Under the pieces are notes generated by a model. The model was not told where the DNA came from, ran no database searches, and saw only the letters and a program-made list of their open reading frames with translations. The position numbers were made by a program, and so were the translations under genes. Positions 1-8,715 of a stretch of 64,000 nt of DNA are shown piece after piece; the first letter of the stretch is position 1; the number at the start of each line of letters is the position of its first letter. The stretch is from Paucisalibacillus algeriensis (lineage in GTDB: Bacteria > Bacillota > Bacilli > Bacillales > Amphibacillaceae), in assembly GCF_000577245.1 (NCBI RefSeq), contig NZ_CBYO010000005.1, positions 186,001-250,000 on the forward strand, read 5' to 3'.

Positions 1-38
1 TGATTAAGGAAGAGAAATCCATGTTGTTTATAACCACT

Positions 39-683
39 TTACTTATTCATCAGACCGTGTTGAAAAGCATAACTTGCTAGCTGAACTCTATTGTCTAAAT
101 GAAGTTTACTTAGTATGTTTTTTAGATGACTTTTAACCGTATGTTCCGAAATAAATAGAGTCTCCGAAATTTCTCTATTTGACAAACCTTCGGCTACTAA
201 TTGTAGCACTTCCAATTCTCGGGTTGATAAAGGTGTCTTTTCTTTCTTTTTTACCTTTCTTTGAGGGAATTCTTTTAGAATTTGGAACGCAATTTCTTTG
301 GACATAGGGACTTCATCTAAGGCAAAAGCTCTTAAATGTTCACACCATGCTTCTGATCGAATATTTTTTAATAAATATCCTTGTGCGCCTTTCTTTAATG
401 CATCAAATAAATCTGTGATATCATCTGACACAGTGATCATCACAATTTTTACATATGGAAATTTGAGTTTAATTCTTTTAGTTGCTTCTAGTCCATCCAT
501 AACTGGCATTTGAATATCCATTAGAATAATATCAGGCATTAATTCTTCGGTAAGTTGAATTGCCTCTTTTCCATTTTTACCTTCTCCTACAATAAGAAAA
601 TCGTCATGTTCTTCTAAGATTTCTCGGATTCCTTCTATTGCATGAGCGTGATCATCAACAATTAGAATGCGAAAAGGTTGCAT
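39..683 (-). CDS. NarL/FixJ-family response regulator
   Basis: This is a cytoplasmic DNA-binding response regulator of 214 residues. Residues 5-120 form a receiver domain with the acidic pair Asp10-Asp11, the predicted phospho-acceptor Asp56 in LMDIQMP and the conserved Lys106 in YLLKN. Residues about 150-205 form a LuxR-type helix-turn-helix (STRELEVLQL, then SEHTVKSHL). The ATG directly abuts the stop codon of the upstream kinase gene, so the two are one translational unit and surely partners. The target genes are not visible. The divergent CopC/CopD pair is the nearest candidate, but no binding site was recognised to prove it. Confidence 0.93.
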   Translation of the reverse strand: MQPFRILIVDDHAHAIEGIREILEEHDDFLIVGEGKNGKEAIQLTEELMPDIILMDIQMPVMDGLEATKRIKLKFPYVKIVMITVSDDITDLFDALKKGAQGYLLKNIRSEAWCEHLRAFALDEVPMSKEIAFQILKEFPQRKVKKKEKTPLSTRELEVLQLVAEGLSNREISETLFISEHTVKSHLKNILSKLHLDNRVQLASYAFQHGLMNK

Positions 684-1511
684 TTATTTTCTCTCCTTTC
701 TTATTTCAATAATTGTTTCATTATCTAATTTCTTTATCGAAAATTCCCAATCCATATCTCTGGATCTATCCTTAATGATTTGTAGTCCATAGCCTTTTTT
801 AGATTGATGCTCTTTATTTGTAAATCCTATTCCTCTATCCTTAACTTGACAAATCCATCCATTATCTATTTCAATTGCATGAATCCATACTTGATTTGTT
901 TTTGCGTGTTTAATAACATTAAAAATGGCTTCTTTAATACACGCAAAAAGCTCTACTTTCTCTTTCGATGATAATGTACTTTCCCCGATTTCCCATTTTA
1001 AATGAACATCCATTAAATGCTGATTCTTAAGTTCTTCTACATAATGTTGGATTGTTTCTGTCCAACTAAAGGAGTCTTCATTTGGTAAGTACTTCAAGTC
1101 CGTAATAGCTTGACGAGTATCTTCGTGTACGTGCTGTAATGTTTGTTTAATTTTTTCAAAATCCGGGTCGTGTTCGAGATGATTCTTCCTTCCAAATTTA
1201 TTCATCTTTACAGATAATAGAAATAAAGATTGGGCAATTCCATCATGGAGTTCCCTTGCTAACTTCTCCCTCTCAATAAGTGCAGCTTTCTTTGTTTTTG
1301 CTTTCCTTAGCTCTTCCTGTATATTTTCTAAAATTGAAAACAAGTGTCGTAAAAAGACGAGTGTTACGATAAAGACTAATATAGGGGAAAGTAGATTACC
1401 TATATCCATTGAAATATAATCAAGGAGAAATTCATGTCTAATATACTCCCATAAGGCGATAGTAATAGTTGGTATAGTTAAAATAAGCCATTTTACTTGC
1501 TTATACTTCAA
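684..1511 (-). CDS. NarL-class sensor histidine kinase
   Basis: This is a membrane-bound sensor kinase of 275 residues that should phosphorylate the adjacent response regulator. Two membrane segments lie near residues 8-24 and 41-57 with almost no extracellular loop, so any signal is probably sensed in or at the membrane. The dimerisation and phospho-acceptor helix (HisKA_3 type) holds His89 in RELHDGIAQS. The C-terminal ATPase domain has the glycine motif DRGIGF and KGYGLQII near residues 224-245. This small two-TM layout resembles the LiaS/DesK-like kinases of Bacilli that respond to envelope or membrane state. The actual stimulus here is unknown. Confidence 0.92.
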   Translation of the reverse strand: MKYKQVKWLILTIPTITIALWEYIRHEFLLDYISMDIGNLLSPILVFIVTLVFLRHLFSILENIQEELRKAKTKKAALIEREKLARELHDGIAQSLFLLSVKMNKFGRKNHLEHDPDFEKIKQTLQHVHEDTRQAITDLKYLPNEDSFSWTETIQHYVEELKNQHLMDVHLKWEIGESTLSSKEKVELFACIKEAIFNVIKHAKTNQVWIHAIEIDNGWICQVKDRGIGFTNKEHQSKKGYGLQIIKDRSRDMDWEFSIKKLDNETIIEIRKERK

Positions 1512-1701
1512 TTCTTCACCACATTTCTATATTAAGATGTATTTTATTCTATCATTTATTCGAACTTTATTAACAAATATGTTTTAAATCACTCTTTTGA
1601 GGGATTATTTATTATCGAAATTGTATTTTATAATGTTTTAGGATAACTCGCGAATCATACAAAACAACATGGTTAGCGATATAAAAAAGGGAGGAATTTT
1701 T

Positions 1702-2250
1702 TTGAAACGTATATTTACCTCAGTAATAGTAGGCTTACTTGCAATGTTTATTTCTACTAGTGTGTTCGCACACTCACATTTAGAAGAATCAAACCCAGCA
1801 GATGGTGACACTGTAAAGGAGCCATTAAATGAGATTGTTCTTGAATTTAATGGTCCAATTGAACAAGGTAGTTTTATAGATGTAACAACTACTGAAGGAG
1901 AAACTGTTGAAATACAAGAAATAATTATTGATGAAGGTACATTAACAGGTGCTTTTTCTGAGCCACTTGCAAATGACGAATATCTGGTTAATTGGAATAT
2001 TGTAAGTGGGGACGGTCACCCATTAGAAGGGGAATTTTCATTTACAGTTAATGCAGAAGTTCCTGAATCAGAAGATGAAGTAACTGAAGAACCATCAGAA
2101 CCGGAAACGACTGAGATGGAAGATTCAACAGAATCCGCTGAACAATCGACGGAAGATCAAGAATCATCTTCTATGATTTACATTCTTATTGTAGCTTTAG
2201 TTATCATTGCGATAGTCGGTTTTACTTTGCTTATTAAAAGGAAGAAATAG
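1702..2250 (+). CDS. CopC-domain copper-binding protein, membrane-anchored
   Basis: This is an exported copper-resistance protein with a CopC domain. I chose the TTG at 1702 because a GGGAGG site lies 7 bases upstream and the product then begins with a clean signal peptide (MKRIFTS...SVFA|HSHLEES). A longer frame from 1669 would swallow the ribosome binding site. The mature N-terminal His and the later SGDGHPLEGEF are typical CopC copper-site regions. An acidic Glu/Ser-rich linker follows, then a C-terminal membrane helix ending in KRKK, so the domain is tethered outside the membrane. It sits 3 bases before the CopD gene. In Bacillus subtilis YcnJ the two domains are fused; here they are separate. 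Confidence 0.9.
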   Translation: MKRIFTSVIVGLLAMFISTSVFAHSHLEESNPADGDTVKEPLNEIVLEFNGPIEQGSFIDVTTTEGETVEIQEIIIDEGTLTGAFSEPLANDEYLVNWNIVSGDGHPLEGEFSFTVNAEVPESEDEVTEEPSEPETTEMEDSTESAEQSTEDQESSSMIYILIVALVIIAIVGFTLLIKRKK

Positions 2251-2253
2251 TAA

Positions 2254-3345
2254 ATGGATATAGCACTAATGATTAGTCAGGTGCTTTTATATATATGCTT
2301 TTCAGTTTTACTAGGAAGTTTTGTATTTCTACTTGTACCAAATAAATATCGTCCTGATATAAACATTCGAAAGCGTATTTTTCTTATAAGTGCCGTAACA
2401 CTACCTATTTTTGCTTTTGTTCCTGTACTTGATATTATCTTATTTATTGCTCCACGGTTAGGTTTATATGAATCAATTAAAATGGTTTTAACTACCTATA
2501 CCGTTGGGAATGCATGGAGTTTTACCCTTCTCGGTTCCGTTATGTTAGTATTACTAATTGCCTTGGCGAGGCCTAATGAAAAACGTCTCTTCGCATTTTT
2601 AGGAATGCTTCTAACAGTTGGGTTGATATTTACCGTTGCTTGGTCTAGTCATGCGGGTGCTATTAATCCACTCACGGGAATTATAGCCCACTTTGTCCAT
2701 TTATTTGCTGTTAGTCTATGGAGCGGTATTCTGCTTGTTTTGGGCTGGTGTGCGACCAATTATAAAAATTGGCTTGTATTTTTAGGTTGGTTTTCATTAC
2801 TCGCTATTGGGTGTTTAGTTATGACAGGTCTTAGTGGCTTACTGTTAATGGATGTAATAGTAGATGATTATGTGGATTCTTGGATGGTTTCTTACGGACA
2901 AGGGCTTTTAATCAAACATTTATTCCTACTGCCACTTGTATTTTATGCATGTGTAAATGGTATTATTGTGAAAAGTAAACTATCAAAAGATGCTACATTT
3001 AATCCTATTTCTTGGGTTCGTGTAGAGGGATTGATATTATTTGTAATTTTTGCGATTACATCTATTTTTTCACAGAAATCACCTCCCCATGGTAACTATC
3101 TAACGAATGATGCAGTATCTCCATTATTCCGTTTATTCCATGATGGAACCATCGACTCAGGAAGTACAATTAACTTGACCGTGAACTTAAATACACTATG
3201 TTTCTTCATCCTAACTATTTTATTTATGGGATTAATTGTACTATCGTTTTACAAAAAAACATCCATTATTATATCTTTTCTATTTAGTTGCTTATTTGTA
3301 ATGAGTTTATATCTTATGTTAATGATGACTGTAGTGATTCGCTAA
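2254..3345 (+). CDS. CopD-family copper transport membrane protein
   Basis: This is a polytopic membrane protein of 363 residues with about eight or nine hydrophobic helices. The segment HFVHLFAVSLWSGILL near residues 146-161 is the CopD signature, with His residues that may bind copper. It follows the CopC gene by 3 bases and its ribosome binding site (AGGAAG) lies inside the end of copC, so the two are co-transcribed. Known CopC/CopD pairs move or buffer copper across the envelope. Import or tolerance cannot be told from sequence. The C-terminal third is less conserved-looking and holds two extra helices. Confidence 0.88.
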   Translation: MDIALMISQVLLYICFSVLLGSFVFLLVPNKYRPDINIRKRIFLISAVTLPIFAFVPVLDIILFIAPRLGLYESIKMVLTTYTVGNAWSFTLLGSVMLVLLIALARPNEKRLFAFLGMLLTVGLIFTVAWSSHAGAINPLTGIIAHFVHLFAVSLWSGILLVLGWCATNYKNWLVFLGWFSLLAIGCLVMTGLSGLLLMDVIVDDYVDSWMVSYGQGLLIKHLFLLPLVFYACVNGIIVKSKLSKDATFNPISWVRVEGLILFVIFAITSIFSQKSPPHGNYLTNDAVSPLFRLFHDGTIDSGSTINLTVNLNTLCFFILTILFMGLIVLSFYKKTSIIISFLFSCLFVMSLYLMLMMTVVIR

Positions 3346-3503
3346 AATGAGAGTGATTCAAAAGTTATAATATATTAAAAGATATAAAGTAATTAGTAAA
3401 TCGATTGTAAGTTTATATTTGTTTCAACATACCCCTTATTAAGGGTGTTATGATTAGCTATTCAAGAATAAGGAATACTATAGTTAAATAAGGCGAACTA
3501 CAA

Positions 3504-3535
3504 AAAGGGGCATTTCTCAACGAGAAAGCCCCTTT
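3504..3535. terminator. Long hairpin, terminator-like on the reverse strand
   Basis: AAAGGGGC pairs with GCCCCTTT and, inside it, TTTCTC pairs with GAGAAA around an AAC loop, with a single bulged A. Read on the reverse strand it is followed by TTTTT. On the forward strand there is no T-run. No intact reverse-strand gene ends here, so it may be left over from a lost gene. It could also help to end copD transcripts. Confidence 0.55.
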
Positions 3536-3541
3536 AAAATA

Positions 3542-3673
3542 GTCTTATACTTGCGCACAAAAGGACTTGAAAACGAGTGGGAAGGTGGTTACATCCCACG
3601 ATGGGCAATAGTGATATACCAACATCTAGTATATGATGATCTGAATGAACTTGTGTTAAAGTATTTAGAATAA
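3542..3673 (+). pseudogene. Possible 3' remnant of an unidentified gene
   Basis: An open frame without a start codon runs from about 3542 to a TAA at 3671 and gives a protein-like tail (...GLENEWEGGYIPRW, then LVYDDLNELVLKYLE). The composition looks coding rather than random, but no family was recognised and no ribosome binding site is present. It follows a large hairpin directly. It may be the end of a gene whose front was deleted, or a chance frame. Confidence 0.25.
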
Positions 3674-3799
3674 CTTATACACGATTCATGATAAGCTCAC
3701 TACTTCAGGCTTTCAATCGATTTTTCTTAATTAGCGGAGGAACTATAGCTGTTTGCTAGTATTCCTTTAAACTCTTTCAAAATGGAAGGAGGGTCATAT

Positions 3800-3850
3800 A
3801 TGTCCAAATATGTCATGGTAAAACAAGTATATATTATTAAGACAAATTAA
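3800..3850 (+). CDS. Possible 16-codon leader peptide
   Basis: A very short frame (MSKYVMVKQVYIIKTN) starts at an ATG 6 bases after a strong AAGGAGGG site. It lies just upstream of the promoter of the 24-residue gene. The ribosome binding site is better than chance would suggest, but the frame is tiny and has no recognisable relatives. A short hairpin (GGAA...TTCC, about 3740-3770) precedes it. Confidence 0.2.
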   Translation: MSKYVMVKQVYIIKTN

Positions 3851-3861
3851 CAAAAATTGGC

Positions 3862-3890
3862 TTTACTTCAAAAAGAATTTTCTGTATACT
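3862..3890 (+). promoter_or_regulatory. SigA-type promoter of the 24-residue gene
   Basis: TTTACT (3862-3867) and TATACT (3885-3890) are separated by exactly 17 bases. The predicted start lies near 3897, about 40 bases before the small gene. Confidence 0.55.
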
Positions 3891-3938
3891 GATGTAGTAA
3901 TAAAGATTCTGAAATTTATTAAAAGGAGGTTGTATGTC

Positions 3939-4013
3939 ATGATCAAATTTAACGCAAACGTTACAAAATTGAATAACAGCTTAATACAACCTACTGGTTA
4001 CTTAAAACTCTAA
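3939..4013 (+). CDS. 24-residue peptide of unknown function
   Basis: This short gene is supported by its complete transcription unit rather than by similarity: a 17-spaced promoter at 3862-3890, a strong AAGGAGG site (3923-3929) 9 bases before the ATG, and a textbook terminator at 4038-4071. The product (MIKFNANVTK, NNSLIQPTGY, LKL at the end) has no signal peptide or membrane segment. I do not recognise a family. It could be a signalling peptide, a peptide toxin, a modified-peptide precursor, or a leader whose translation controls the transcript. The neighbouring acetyltransferase fusion gene has its own separate leader, so a joint function is only a guess. Confidence 0.5.
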   Translation: MIKFNANVTKLNNSLIQPTGYLKL

Positions 4014-4037
4014 TCAAAACTGATTATCGAATTTATA

Positions 4038-4071
4038 CCATAGGATGTGTTATGCACTCCTATGGTTTTTT
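4038..4071 (+). terminator. Strong Rho-independent terminator
   Basis: CCATAGGA (4038-4045) pairs with TCCTATGG (4058-4065). GTG/CAC extends the stem inward past one bulged T. TTTTTT follows at once. It closes the transcript of the 24-residue gene. Confidence 0.85.
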
Positions 4072-4118
4072 AATTCAATTTTTCATGGATTAATCACTTT
4101 TAGATTAATTACTGAATT

Positions 4119-4232
4119 AAAGAACCCTTCTTTTGAGCAGAAAGGAAAGAATAAAAAGCTTTCCTACATGCTTATGAAAAACTAATTCGCTAATATCAAG
4201 CGAATGTAAGTTTTTCTAGGAGTGGTTCTTTT
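4119..4232 (+). repeat. Structured repeat, copy A (three-stem RNA or MITE-like element)
   Basis: The outer stem AAAGAACC (4119-4126) pairs with GGTTCTTT (4224-4231), which runs into a T-tract. Inside are two hairpins. The first is AGCA...AGGAAAG (4137-4149) with CTTTCCT...TGCT (4159-4172). The second is GAAAAACT plus ATTCGC (4176-4190) with GCGAAT plus AGTTTTTC (4200-4216). The two inner hairpins recur at 48981-49068 with the same order and near-identical arm sequences. It precedes the acetyltransferase fusion gene. It may be a mobile palindromic repeat, a terminator or a regulatory leader. Confidence 0.65.
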
Positions 4233-4298
4233 TTGTTTTGGCTAAACTTATGGGATTAGTAACTAAGGGTTTTGGAAGAAAAGGGAGATGGGATTTTT

Positions 4299-7200
4299 AT
4301 GGAAATCAGCATTGTAAAGTACGATGAAAGTTATGCAGCAAGAGTTGCTGATATGTGGAATCATAGTCGTGACGGCTGGGGTGGAGCTAATACGGTGGAT
4401 ACTGAAGAGTCCATATTGCATCGGGAAAGAAACTCGACTAATATTCATACATTTCTTGCTCTCGAGGGTGAGAAAGTTGTGGGATACTGTGGATTTAGCG
4501 AGTATCGAGATGATGAAGGGGCTTTGTATATACCACTTTTAAATGTACGAGATGATTATCATGGTAAAAAGATCGGAAAGAAATTACTTTTAATTGCTTT
4601 GGAGGAAGCAATCAATTTAAAGTGGCCTAGACTAGATCTATACACATGGCCAGGTAATACAAAGGCAGTACCACTATATAAAAAATGTGGCTTCTTTTGG
4701 GAAGAGCGAGATGATACAACGCATCTAATGAACTTTATGCCAACCGTATTACATACGGAGGCGGTACAGGGCTTCTTTCAGGATACTAATTGGTATGATA
4801 GTAGCACTAGAGAAATTGAAGTGAAGCCAGATGGTAGAGTGGAGAATGATTTTCATTTCTATGAATACGCTTGGGAGAGAGAAAATGAATCACTAAGGAT
4901 GGAATTCGAACGTACTGGAAGAGGCATTCGATTAATCGAAACAACAGATTACCATATTTCCGTGAAGGTACCTGAACACCGTCTCGTATTTGGAGATCAG
5001 TACCATGTTACTTATTCCATCATAAACAAAACCGGTAAGCCGCTTCATATCGACTTAAAAGGTATGAGTGATAAAAACATCGAATATGCTTTGGAAAAAT
5101 CAATTGAGGTAATTGATAAAACAGAAATTAACGGAACATTTTATGTCAATCCAATTAATGAAGAACAAAATACTTTCCGTACCCACCCTTGTGTGAAAAC
5201 ATTGGTGACAATCAATGGTAAGCAGGCAGAAATGAGGGTAGGAATATTACCAAAATATCCAGCTCAGATTTCTGCACAATTTCCAGAGGATATGAGTTTT
5301 ATCGGTAATGAGAGTGTATTTTACCTTGATATGATGAATAATTTCTCAGAAAAAATGCATTTTGAATTGGAGTTCCCATCTTCACCAGTTATGGAGATAG
5401 ATATCCCAAAAATATCGCTAGAAATGGATCCAAAGGAAAGAAAATCAATTCCGATAACATTTAAGGTCCTAAACCATGGTTATTATGATGCAAAGTTATC
5501 CATTAAAGCTAAAAAAGACCACGGTGAAACAGTTGAATTTTCAAAAGTCATTGGTGTCCCATTAAGGGGAATCGGTGCGAAGTTTTATGGGGAAGACGAG
5601 AAGAAAATTCAATTATTCAATGGTCAATACTTTGCTAAGCTAGACAAGGATGATAATAGTATCGATGCAGGTAGGAAGCAACAAGAGGAAAGTATTTGGA
5701 TTATGCCACCGAAAGTTGGAAAACCATACTCAGAAGAAATGGCCAAGGCAACATACACTGATTTAGAACTTTTGGAGGGGGAAGGCTATATTGGTGCAAA
5801 GGTTGCGTACCGTTTAGTAGCTTTACCATCTATTAAATTCCATATTGTTATGAAACTATATAGTGAAGGTCTTGTGGAAAACTATTATGAAGTGGAAAAC
5901 ATATTGGATGTGCAAACAGAACAGTCCATTTTTGTTAATCAATCCATCTATTTAGAATTAGAAAAAGCTGTTATTCCTTATCGAGGGGAAATTATTGAAT
6001 TAAAGGATTCCATCGGTAATTCCTATGAAAATTGGGATGAAAGTCAAATTACTGAGAATTGGATTTTTGTAAATGGGAAAACAGAACCAATCGGTATCTG
6101 CTGGAATTCAAATGAAAAAATTCACTTTGGTTCTTGGTTTAATTACCTCGAGCATCAAGTGGGTAAGGTAGAACCAAATTCAATTAGAAAAACAAACCCA
6201 GTATATTTTTCATTAGGAGCATTCCATGATATAGAGAGTTTCCGAGCGTTTGCCAAACAGTCTTCTAAAAAGAAGAAAAACAAAACTGTTAATCATTTAC
6301 GTGTTTCTTTACCAAATAACAATCCAGTTGTTGAAGGTGAAAAAATGACTTGTAAGGTGACAGACTATAAGTCTAATTACCTTCATGGGGAAATGTCTCT
6401 TTCACTCTCCGATAATAATGAAATAGTAATAGAGCAGTTTGATCGAAAAGAAAAACAAACAGAGTGGGTTACAGAAATACCTATTGATCATGTACCTGCT
6501 ATTTCAACTGTTAAAATGAATGCTCGATTGGATGCTGCCATTCATGAACGAGAAACTCTTGTGATTCGAAAACAGAATGTAGATATCAAACAAGATATTG
6601 TACATGAGCATGGAATGGATACATGGACAATGAATAATGGAGTAATTGAAATTAAAGCAACTCCAGACTTTTTTCCTTCATTACATTCTCTAACTTATCA
6701 GGAGCAAGAATGGTTAGATACACCTTTTCCAGCTCTTGAACCCAAATTATGGTGGAATCCTTGGGCTGGGGGAATATCAAGTAGAATAGCAGATATACAA
6801 CCACATTCATTAAAAAAGGAAAAAACAAGAGGCGAGTTTACTAGCATTCAAGATAATAAAGGGAATGAATGGCGAGGAATCAAGCTAGATACAGCCATTG
6901 AACAAAATGAAGATTATAAAGGACTGAAACTTAAGCAATATTTTCTTCTACTTCCAGGCGTACCTGTTTTATGTCATGTATCTGAAATTGAACAAAATAC
7001 AGGAAGATTTTTCAATGATAAAGGTTGGCAAACATCGGCATTCTTTAGACCAGGAGCATCTATTAAAGATAATTGGGTCAACTTTCAGGATAAATCTGGT
7101 AACTGGATGAAAGTTATTGCTGGTTATGATGAAAATGAGTTAATAGTAGATCGTAATATTATCATTGGTTGTCATACTAGCAATGACCTTCTACAATTAA

Positions 7201-7391
7201 TATCTAAGTCGGAAAGTACGAAGCAAGAAGTCTATATAAATAAAGAAGTTGTGTTAACTTCTGTAAGTGAGAAATTAACCTTGCCGTCCAATTCAACTTA
7301 TTTTACGATTCCTAACTTCTACGTCTTTAATAATAGTGTTATAAATGATGTCGCACAACTTGACTTACAAGAGATTAGATTTAATAAGTAG
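4299..7391 (+). CDS. GNAT acetyltransferase fused to long beta-sandwich/mutarotase-like region
   Basis: This protein has about 1030 residues from the ATG at 4299; the frame also allows a TTG at 4272, but the GGGAG site favours the ATG. Residues 1-150 form a GNAT N-acetyltransferase domain. The acetyl-CoA loop HGKKIGKKLL lies near 88-97 and the usual NTKAVPLYKKCGF helix-turn near 120-132. The remaining 880 residues look like several immunoglobulin-like beta domains (about 230-420). They are followed by a region with the character of the galactose mutarotase-like fold of glycoside hydrolases (WWNPWAGGISSR near 830). No signal peptide is present, so it is cytoplasmic. No hydrolase catalytic residues were identified. 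The acceptor substrate is unknown. Confidence 0.8.
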   Translation: MEISIVKYDESYAARVADMWNHSRDGWGGANTVDTEESILHRERNSTNIHTFLALEGEKVVGYCGFSEYRDDEGALYIPLLNVRDDYHGKKIGKKLLLIALEEAINLKWPRLDLYTWPGNTKAVPLYKKCGFFWEERDDTTHLMNFMPTVLHTEAVQGFFQDTNWYDSSTREIEVKPDGRVENDFHFYEYAWERENESLRMEFERTGRGIRLIETTDYHISVKVPEHRLVFGDQYHVTYSIINKTGKPLHIDLKGMSDKNIEYALEKSIEVIDKTEINGTFYVNPINEEQNTFRTHPCVKTLVTINGKQAEMRVGILPKYPAQISAQFPEDMSFIGNESVFYLDMMNNFSEKMHFELEFPSSPVMEIDIPKISLEMDPKERKSIPITFKVLNHGYYDAKLSIKAKKDHGETVEFSKVIGVPLRGIGAKFYGEDEKKIQLFNGQYFAKLDKDDNSIDAGRKQQEESIWIMPPKVGKPYSEEMAKATYTDLELLEGEGYIGAKVAYRLVALPSIKFHIVMKLYSEGLVENYYEVENILDVQTEQSIFVNQSIYLELEKAVIPYRGEIIELKDSIGNSYENWDESQITENWIFVNGKTEPIGICWNSNEKIHFGSWFNYLEHQVGKVEPNSIRKTNPVYFSLGAFHDIESFRAFAKQSSKKKKNKTVNHLRVSLPNNNPVVEGEKMTCKVTDYKSNYLHGEMSLSLSDNNEIVIEQFDRKEKQTEWVTEIPIDHVPAISTVKMNARLDAAIHERETLVIRKQNVDIKQDIVHEHGMDTWTMNNGVIEIKATPDFFPSLHSLTYQEQEWLDTPFPALEPKLWWNPWAGGISSRIADIQPHSLKKEKTRGEFTSIQDNKGNEWRGIKLDTAIEQNEDYKGLKLKQYFLLLPGVPVLCHVSEIEQNTGRFFNDKGWQTSAFFRPGASIKDNWVNFQDKSGNWMKVIAGYDENELIVDRNIIIGCHTSNDLLQLISKSESTKQEVYINKEVVLTSVSEKLTLPSNSTYFTIPNFYVFNNSVINDVAQLDLQEIRFNK

Positions 7392-7460
7392 TTTTTAATA
7401 ACCCTGAATTACAGGTATCAAGATATTATAAGCAATTGAAGTATTGTTAAATCCTATTAG

Positions 7461-7517
7461 AAAAAGAGACTACAGAACGTCGACAAGATATCCAATGATG
7501 TTTTGTGGTCTCTTTTT
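7461..7517 (+). terminator. Rho-independent terminator
   Basis: AAAAAGAGAC with ACA and AAC steps (7461-7478) pairs with GTTTTGTGGTCTCTTTTT (7500-7517) around a loop that holds a GTCGAC palindrome. It works on paper in both directions and follows the acetyltransferase fusion gene. Confidence 0.7.
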
Positions 7518-7547
7518 GCCTGCGTAGTTCGGGATTAATTGGAGGTA

Positions 7548-7576
7548 TTGACAAACAAAAATATCACTATTATAAT
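7548..7576 (+). promoter_or_regulatory. Consensus SigA promoter
   Basis: TTGACA (7548-7553) and TATAAT (7571-7576) match the consensus perfectly and are 17 bases apart. The promoter reads toward the dioxygenase operon, about 190 bases ahead of its first gene. Its strength implies that the downstream operator must repress it. Confidence 0.75.
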
Positions 7577-7654
7577 TAAACTTAATTAAGAATAAATTAA
7601 TTCATAATATATTAAGTTATACAATTATCATGGTATTATTTTTTTGTCTTAAAT

Positions 7655-7672
7655 TGTCTCGATTTCGAGATA
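7655..7672 (+). promoter_or_regulatory. MhqR-type operator
   Basis: The inverted repeat TGTCTCGATTTCGAGATA matches the Bacillus subtilis MhqR consensus (tATCTCgaAtTCgAGATa) in both arms. MhqR is a MarR-family repressor released by quinones and diamide. In B. subtilis it controls hydroquinone dioxygenase genes, the same class as those downstream here, so the assignment is well supported. No mhqR gene is seen in the window. Confidence 0.8.
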
Positions 7673-7768
7673 TATATTGATTGCACTTCACCAGAATCAT
7701 TAATGATGTAATTTAATTTGGTAAAAGTATAGAAGGAATAGTGTTTTGAATTAGAAGGAGTGATATTC

Positions 7769-8704
7769 GTGAAAAAAACAGAAGGAATTCACCATATAAC
7801 AGCAATTGTTGGTCACCCACAAGAGAATGTTGATTTTTATGCAGGTATCTTAGGCTTACGGTTAGTGAAGAAAACCATTAACTTTGATGATCCAGGCACA
7901 TACCATTTATATTTTGGTAATGATGGTGGACGACCAGGAAGTATTATTACATTTTTCCCTTGGGCAAATGCTTATCAAGGAAAAATTGGTGGCGGACAAG
8001 TTGGGGTAACAACATATGCGATTCCAACAGGGAAAATGAACTATTGGAAAGAAAGGTTAGAAAATTTTAATATCAATTTTACCAATTCAGAGAGATTCGG
8101 GGAAACGTACTTACAATTTGAAGACTTCCACGGACTACAGTTAGAGCTAGTGGAACGAGCTGATGGTGAACTAAATAAGTGGACATTTGGTGATGTAACT
8201 CCAGACGTTGCTATTAAGGGATTTGGTGGTGCTATTTTATATTCTATAAACCCTGAACAAACAGCTGAGACGCTTCTAGATTTAATGGGATTAGAAAAAG
8301 TTGGTGAAGAAGGAGATATACTCCGCTTTAAGTCCTATGGGGAGATTGGAAATATCATTGATATTAAGAAAACAGAGATGGAACGCGGACAAATGGGGGT
8401 TGGAACCGTCCATCATATTGCTTGGAGGGCAAAAGATGATGAAGATCAGTTAGATTGGCAACGTTTTGTAGCTGATAAGGGATATGGCGTTACTGCTGTG
8501 AGAGATAGAAATTACTTCAATGCGATTTATTTCAGAGAGCATGGCGAGATTCTATTTGAAATTGCAACAGATCCACCTGGATTTGCTCATGATGAATCTT
8601 TTGATACAATGGGACAAAATCTTAAGTTGCCTGAACAATATGAGCAATATCGTGAAAGACTTAATAATACCTTAATCCCGATTAAGGTAAGAGAATTAGA
8701 CTAG
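7769..8704 (+). CDS. VOC-family ring-cleaving dioxygenase (MhqA/MhqO-like)
   Basis: This is a glyoxalase/extradiol-dioxygenase-fold protein of about 311 residues, predicted to open methyl-hydroquinone or catechol-type rings using a metal ion. The GTG at 7769 has AGAAGGAG 8 bases upstream, so it is preferred to the GTG at 7760. Two VOC modules are visible. The first starts with GIHHITAIVG, and the second holds GTVHHIAWRA. The likely metal ligands are the His of each module and the Glu of GEILFEIATDPPG. The gene is the first of an operon behind a consensus promoter and an MhqR operator. That context points to defence against quinone electrophiles rather than growth on aromatics. Confidence 0.88.
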   Translation: MKKTEGIHHITAIVGHPQENVDFYAGILGLRLVKKTINFDDPGTYHLYFGNDGGRPGSIITFFPWANAYQGKIGGGQVGVTTYAIPTGKMNYWKERLENFNINFTNSERFGETYLQFEDFHGLQLELVERADGELNKWTFGDVTPDVAIKGFGGAILYSINPEQTAETLLDLMGLEKVGEEGDILRFKSYGEIGNIIDIKKTEMERGQMGVGTVHHIAWRAKDDEDQLDWQRFVADKGYGVTAVRDRNYFNAIYFREHGEILFEIATDPPGFAHDESFDTMGQNLKLPEQYEQYRERLNNTLIPIKVRELD

Positions 8705-8715
8705 GAGGGATACTA

